From positions 1 through 17,678 of the forward strand of contig DASSDH010000067.1 in assembly GCA_035697245.1 (NCBI GenBank): a DNA stretch of 17,678 nucleotides, given 5' to 3'. Positions within the stretch are counted from its first letter, which is position 1. Each line of letters opens with the position of its first letter. The notes under the pieces are model-generated. The model worked only from the letters and a program-made list of their open reading frames with translations. It was not told the origin of the DNA and did no database searches. Shown piece by piece: positions 13,951 to 17,678 of this stretch. The translations under genes were made by a program, and so were the position numbers. Source of the stretch: JACVRX01 sp035697245. GTDB lineage: Bacteria; Actinomycetota; Actinomycetes; Jiangellales; Jiangellaceae.

Positions 13951-15210
13951 GTGCTCGACCTGCGCGTTATCCGCGACGACCCCGACCGCGTCCGGGCCTC
14001 CCAGCGAGCCCGCGGTGAGCCACCGGAGTTCGTCGACCAGCTGCTGTCCGCCGACCGGGGCAGGCGGGAGTCCCTGGCAGAATTCGAGCGGCTGCGGGCT
14101 GAGCAGAAGGCGCTGGGCCGGCAGATCCCGTCCGCGCAGGGTGACGAGAAGCGGGCGCTACTCGACAAGGCCAGGCATCTCGGAACCGCCGTCAAGGCGG
14201 CCGAAGCAGCCGCGGACGGCGCCCAGCAGATCTTCGATCATGCGGCGCTCCAGTTGGCCAACGTCGTGGAGGACGGCGTCCCGGCCGGCGGCGAAGAGAA
14301 CTACGTCGTGCTGCGCGAGGTGGGCGAACGTCCCGACCTGGCGCAGCCGCGCGACCACCTGGAGCTCGGTGAGGCGCTGCGAGCCATCGACGTCGCCCGG
14401 GGGGCAAAGGTGTCAGGGTCGCGGTTCTACTTCCTGACCGGTTTCGGGGCCCAGTTGGACATCGGCATCCTCAGCCTGGCCATGGCGAAGGCGATCAGCG
14501 AAGGTTTTGTCCCCGTCATCCCTCCGACGATGGTCCGCCCCGAGATCATGGGCGGCACCGGTTTCCTGGGTGCCCACGCCGAGGAGGTCTACCGGGTCGA
14601 GTCCGACGACCTGTACCTCGTCGGCACGAGCGAAGTTGCGCTCGCCGGCTACCACGCCGAGGAGATCATCGACCTATCCGGCGGCCCCCTCCGCTATGCC
14701 GGTTGGTCGGCTTGCTACCGGCGGGAGGCAGGGTCGCACGGCCGAGACACCCGGGGCATCATCCGCGTGCACCAGTTCCACAAGGTCGAGATGTTCTCGT
14801 ACTGCCGCCTGGAGGACGCCGCCGACGAGCACCAGCGGCTGCTGGCATGGGAAGAGGACATGCTGGGAGCCTTGGAACTGCCGTACCGGGTGATCGACGT
14901 CGCTGCGGGGGACCTCGGGATGAGCGCCGCACGCAAGTTCGACTGCGAGGCGTGGTTGCCCTCGCAGCAGCGGTGGATGGAAGTGACCTCGGCGTCGAAC
15001 TGCACGACTTTCCAGGCTCGCCGACTGGGAGTCCGGGAGCGAACCGAGAACGGCACCCGCCACGTGGCCACCCTCAACGGCACGCTGGGCACGACCCGCT
15101 GGATCGTCGCGCTGTTGGAGAACCATCAGCAAGCCGATGGGTCGGTCCGGGTTCCCCCTGCCTTGCGGCCTTACCTGGGCGGACGAGACATTCTCGAGCC
15201 GGTCGCGTGA
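13951..15210 (+). CDS. serS: Seryl-tRNA synthetase
   Basis: This 419-residue class II synthetase charges tRNA-Ser with serine. The N-terminal arm (about 27-105) is the expected antiparallel coiled coil that grips the long variable arm of tRNA-Ser. The catalytic core shows the motif 1 region (VIPPTMVRPEIM, 189-200), the TxE serine-binding loop GTSEVAL (225-231), motif 2 from YRREAGSHGRDTRGIIRVHQ (256-275), the serine-site SASNCTTFQARR (347-358) and motif 3 in NGTLGTTRWIVALLEN (376-391). The length is normal for bacteria. The GTG start gives the canonical MLDLRVIRDDP N-terminus and lies 6 bases after a -10 box. The TGA stop overlaps the next gene's GTG (GTGA), so the downstream HAD gene is probably translated by reinitiation. 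Confidence 0.97.
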   Translation: MLDLRVIRDDPDRVRASQRARGEPPEFVDQLLSADRGRRESLAEFERLRAEQKALGRQIPSAQGDEKRALLDKARHLGTAVKAAEAAADGAQQIFDHAALQLANVVEDGVPAGGEENYVVLREVGERPDLAQPRDHLELGEALRAIDVARGAKVSGSRFYFLTGFGAQLDIGILSLAMAKAISEGFVPVIPPTMVRPEIMGGTGFLGAHAEEVYRVESDDLYLVGTSEVALAGYHAEEIIDLSGGPLRYAGWSACYRREAGSHGRDTRGIIRVHQFHKVEMFSYCRLEDAADEHQRLLAWEEDMLGALELPYRVIDVAAGDLGMSAARKFDCEAWLPSQQRWMEVTSASNCTTFQARRLGVRERTENGTRHVATLNGTLGTTRWIVALLENHQQADGSVRVPPALRPYLGGRDILEPVA

Positions 15211-16010
15211 TTCCTCGGCACTGGAGACCACGACTCGTCGCACTCGATGTCGACGGCACCCTCGTGACCTACGCCGACTTCTTCGACCCGCCCACGCGCC
15301 AGGTGGTCAAGGCGGTCCGCAGGACGCTGCGGGCCGGTGTTCACGTCGTGCTCGCGACCGGCCGGTCACTGCACTCGACGATTCCGGTGATCGACCAACT
15401 ACGGCTGACCGAGGGATTTGCCGTGTGCTCCAACGGTGCGGTGGTCGCCGATGTCGCGAGCCGTACCCCGATGCACGTGGTCACCTTCGACGCGAGTGAT
15501 CCAGTCCAGTACTTCGCCGAGGAGATCCCGGACGCGGTGCTGGCGATCGAGGAGCTGGGAGTCGGATTCCGGGTGACCGGCGACTTCCCGGTGGGGGAGC
15601 TCGACGGTCGGGTGACGGTGGTCACTCACGACGAACTGCTCGACGGACCGGTCACGCGGTTGGTGGTCCGGTGGCCGCAAGGGGACCGTGAACGTCTGCG
15701 CCGGGTGGCTGCGGCCTCCGGACTGCCCAGCGTCGACTACGCCATCGGGTATACGGCCTGGCTGGACATCATGCCGGAGGGCGTGTCGAAGGCCGGCGGA
15801 CTCGCGACCGTCTGCGAGAAGCTCGGATTCAGCCGGTCCGACGTCATGGCGGTCGGCGACGGGCACAACGACATGGAGATGCTCGCATGGGCGGGTTTTG
15901 GCGTCGCCATGGGGCAGGCGCCCTGGGACGTCAAAGAGGTGGCTGACGCGGTCTGCCAGAGCGTCGACGACGACGGCGTTGCCTTGCTATTGAACGAACT
16001 CTTCCCGTGA
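15207..16010 (+). CDS. HAD superfamily hydrolase, Cof-type (IIB), first of a tandem pair
   Basis: This 267-residue cytoplasmic phosphatase of the haloacid dehalogenase superfamily has a C2B-type cap. Motif I is LDVDGTLV (13-20) with nucleophile D14 and acid/base D16. Motif II is in VLATGRS (48-54). The motif III lysine is K195 in MPEGVSKAGGL (189-199). Motif IV is GDGHNDMEML (217-226). The cap lies between about 84 and 188. Relatives remove phosphate from sugar phosphates, FMN or pyridoxal phosphate, and the substrate cannot be predicted. The GTG start overlaps the serS stop (GTGA) and its own stop overlaps the next HAD gene likewise. There is no convincing Shine-Dalgarno, so coupled translation is likely. 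Confidence 0.9.
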   Translation: MIPRHWRPRLVALDVDGTLVTYADFFDPPTRQVVKAVRRTLRAGVHVVLATGRSLHSTIPVIDQLRLTEGFAVCSNGAVVADVASRTPMHVVTFDASDPVQYFAEEIPDAVLAIEELGVGFRVTGDFPVGELDGRVTVVTHDELLDGPVTRLVVRWPQGDRERLRRVAAASGLPSVDYAIGYTAWLDIMPEGVSKAGGLATVCEKLGFSRSDVMAVGDGHNDMEMLAWAGFGVAMGQAPWDVKEVADAVCQSVDDDGVALLLNELFP

Positions 16011-16816
16011 TCTTCCGTCTGATAGCGACCGACCTCGACGGCACCGTGCTGCGCAGCGACGGCTCTGTCTCAGAGCGGACGGTTGCCGCGTTGCGCGCCG
16101 CTGAATCCAGCGGGTCGATGGTCGTCGTCGCTACCGGGCGTCCTCCCCGCTGGATGCGCCCCGTCGCCGATGCGCTCGGTCATACCGGGCTTGCGGTGTG
16201 CTCGAACGGAGCAGTCGTCTACGACTTGCACACCGACGAGGTCCTCGAGCACACCCCCATCTCCCGGGATGTAGTGCTCGCGGTAGCGTCAGCGGTACGA
16301 GCGGCGGTACGCGAGGTGACGTTCGCGATCGAGACGCGTGATGCCGGCTTCGGCCGGGAGGCGTCGTACCCGGTGGCACTCGATGTCGATCTCGAACCGG
16401 ACGGCGTGCGGGTCGGCTCACTCGATGAGCTGGTGAGCGACGACGTGATCAAGCTGCTCGTTCAGCACGCCGACCTCGACCCGGGTGGACTGCTCGCGGC
16501 GGCTCGTGAGGTAGCCGGTGAGCTCGCCGAGCTGACGTACTCCAGCCGGTCCGGGCTGCTGGAGATCTCGGCCATCGGCGTGACCAAGGCGGCAACTCTG
16601 GCCCGGATCGCCGACCGGCAAGGCATTCGAGCAGAGGACGCCGTGGCTTTCGGCGACATGCCCAACGACCTGCCCATGCTTGCCTGGGCAGGTCGTGGCT
16701 ATGCCATGGCCAACGCTCACCCGGACGTACTCGATGCGGCTGAACATCTGGCGCCGTCGAACGACGACGACGGAGTGGCTCAGATCGTCGAGAAACTGCT
16801 CGCGGACCTCGGCTAG
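16007..16816 (+). CDS. HAD superfamily hydrolase, Cof-type (IIB), second of a tandem pair
   Basis: This 269-residue HAD phosphatase is a diverged paralogue of the gene before it. Motif I is ATDLDGTVL (7-15, D9 and D11), motif II is VATGRP (41-46), the motif III lysine is K194 in SAIGVTKAATL (188-198), and motif IV is FGDMPNDLPML (215-225). The cap spans roughly 75-187 and differs strongly from that of its partner, which suggests different substrates. The GTG start lies in a GTGA overlap with the previous stop. Its TAG stop shares the tetranucleotide CTAG with the stop of the converging bpa gene. Mycobacteria carry a similar HAD gene (Rv3813c), a resemblance I recall rather than tested. Confidence 0.9.
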   Translation: MIFRLIATDLDGTVLRSDGSVSERTVAALRAAESSGSMVVVATGRPPRWMRPVADALGHTGLAVCSNGAVVYDLHTDEVLEHTPISRDVVLAVASAVRAAVREVTFAIETRDAGFGREASYPVALDVDLEPDGVRVGSLDELVSDDVIKLLVQHADLDPGGLLAAAREVAGELAELTYSSRSGLLEISAIGVTKAATLARIADRQGIRAEDAVAFGDMPNDLPMLAWAGRGYAMANAHPDVLDAAEHLAPSNDDDGVAQIVEKLLADLG

Positions 16817-17391
16817 AGGTACATCCCGCCGCCCGGCCGCTGCTCGCCGTCCTCGCCGGATGTCTGCGGTCGCACGGGGACATTCACCGTAGGAGCTCCC
16901 GGTGGGAGGGCTCGGCGCATCTGCTCGAGCTGGGCACGAGCGGCCATCTGCTGGGCGAACAGAGTGGTCTGGATTCCGTGGAACAACCCCTCGAGCCAGC
17001 CGACCAGCTGCGCCTGGGCGATCCGCAACTCGGCGTCGGTCGGCACAGAGTCCTCGGTGAACGGAAGGGTGAGTCGTTCCAGCTCGTCGATCAGCTCTGG
17101 AGCGAGCCCGTCCTCGAGCTCCTCGATCGACGACCGGTGGATCTCCCGTAGCCGCATCCGGCTCGCCTCGTCCAGCGGGGCGGCCTTTACCTCCTCGAGC
17201 AGCTGCTTGATCATGCTCCCGATACGCATGACCTTCGCGGGCTGCTCGACCAGGTCGGTGAGGGGCCTGGTGTCGCTTTCGTCGCTGGCGCGGCCGGATG
17301 GGGCTGACTCCACAGCCATGCCATCAGGGCCGACGACGACGACGCGCGGTGGCTGCTCGCTCTGAGCAGAGCTGTCTGTTGGCTCGGTCAT
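16813..17391 (-). CDS. bpa: Bacterial proteasome activator Bpa (PafE)
   Basis: This 192-residue cytoplasmic protein is the ATP-independent ring activator of the actinobacterial 20S proteasome (Rv3780 in M. tuberculosis), which opens the gate so that unfolded proteins can enter. The first 45 or so residues are flexible and acidic. The helical core (from about TDLVEQPAKVMRIGSMIKQL) contains EIHRSSIEELEDGLAPELIDEL and QLVGWLEGLFHGIQT, all typical of Bpa; these are read as overlapping motifs. The extreme C-terminus is GMYL, matching the GQYL gate-opening tail with Met for Gln. The ATG at 17391 is chosen because AGGA lies 7 bases upstream; an in-frame TTG at 17409 would add six residues. It converges on the second HAD gene with a 4-base overlap. 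The proteasome genes are outside the window. Confidence 0.92.
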   Translation of the reverse strand: MTEPTDSSAQSEQPPRVVVVGPDGMAVESAPSGRASDESDTRPLTDLVEQPAKVMRIGSMIKQLLEEVKAAPLDEASRMRLREIHRSSIEELEDGLAPELIDELERLTLPFTEDSVPTDAELRIAQAQLVGWLEGLFHGIQTTLFAQQMAARAQLEQMRRALPPGAPTVNVPVRPQTSGEDGEQRPGGGMYL

Positions 17392-17474
17392 GAATCCATC
17401 CTGTCTCAACTGCCAGTCCGTGAGTACCGTCGCTGCGGCCCGCCCGCCGAAACGGCCTGGCAGGCTGGTGGTTC

Positions 17475-17678
17475 ATGACAATTCCCGGGTTGCCCGCGGG
17501 CTATTCGGTGCGTCGCCCCACCCTTGCGGACGGCGAGGCGATTCTGGCTGTCGTGCACGCTGCCGAACGGGACGCTCTCGGGCGTGACGACTCCACGCTC
17601 GCGGAGGTTCACGAGCTCCTGCGGCTGCCGAGAACGCCACCAGAGACCGACCATTGGCTCGTCGAGGCCAATGGCCAA
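17475..17678 (+). CDS. GNAT-family N-acetyltransferase, 3'-truncated by window edge
   Basis: The first 68 codons of a gene run off the right edge. The beginning, SVRRPTLADGEAILAVVHAAE, has the R-x-P-T-x-x-D start followed by a long helix that is typical of the first strand and helix of GNAT acetyltransferases. It ends with HWLVEANG, which is probably the start of the second strand pair. The acetyl-CoA loop is not in the window, so the assignment rests on the N-terminus alone. The ATG at 17475 is chosen as the first in-frame ATG. A CAGGCT 8 bases upstream (17461-17466) is a poor -10 match. It is divergent from bpa with an 83-base gap. Confidence 0.65.
   Translation, partial: MTIPGLPAGYSVRRPTLADGEAILAVVHAAERDALGRDDSTLAEVHELLRLPRTPPETDHWLVEANGQ

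Noticed and set aside
17388..17399. Three-codon minus-strand frame (ATG GAT TCA TGA) overlapping the bpa start
   Set aside because: It overlaps the Shine-Dalgarno AGGA and has no promoter at leaderless spacing. It is most simply a by-product of the ribosome site and start codon.

Overview
The window is GC-rich, densely packed chromosomal DNA from an actinomycete. I did not compute its composition. The evidence for an actinomycete is a bacterial proteasome activator (Bpa) gene, a SEC-C protein of an actinobacterial type, a linked pheA-serS-HAD block, frequent GTG starts, and TANNNT -10 boxes placed 5-8 bases before start codons, as on leaderless mRNAs. I see no phage, insertion sequence, CRISPR array, tRNA or rRNA. 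No stretch without a gene exceeds about 150 bases.

Layout. 1-1525: an APC-family amino acid permease (+). 1557-3716: a two-gene minus-strand operon, a FemABX aminoacyl-transferase followed by an alanine-racemase-like PLP protein; it probably concerns peptidoglycan peptide modification. 3717-3832: a divergent control region with two separate inverted repeats. 3833-4300: a MarR regulator (+). 4297-5088: endonuclease IV (-). 5227-5655: a small GHKL ATPase of the anti-sigma type (+). 5728-6696: a SEC-C zinc-motif protein (+). 6725-6762: a hairpin between convergent genes. 6843-8048: a lone arginine deiminase (-). 8124-8867: a family 2 glycosyltransferase (+), whose 3' end overlaps the next gene by 128 bp on opposite strands.

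8740-12871 is a minus-strand operon read larB, larC, then a 754-residue membrane protein. Both junctions are GTGA stop/start overlaps. LarB and LarC make the nickel-pincer nucleotide cofactor, and the membrane protein coupled to them is the least explained gene here. Divergent from larB are pheA (12938-13876) and then serS (13951-15210). serS is coupled by GTGA overlaps to two tandem HAD phosphatases (15207-16010 and 16007-16816). Bpa (16813-17391, -) converges on them, and a GNAT acetyltransferase (17475 onward) runs off the right edge.

Most of this is housekeeping sequence. The best leads are the LarC-coupled membrane protein, the racemase-like protein that seems to lack catalytic residues, the doubly palindromic femX-like/marR control region, and the consistent leaderless promoter architecture at nine genes.
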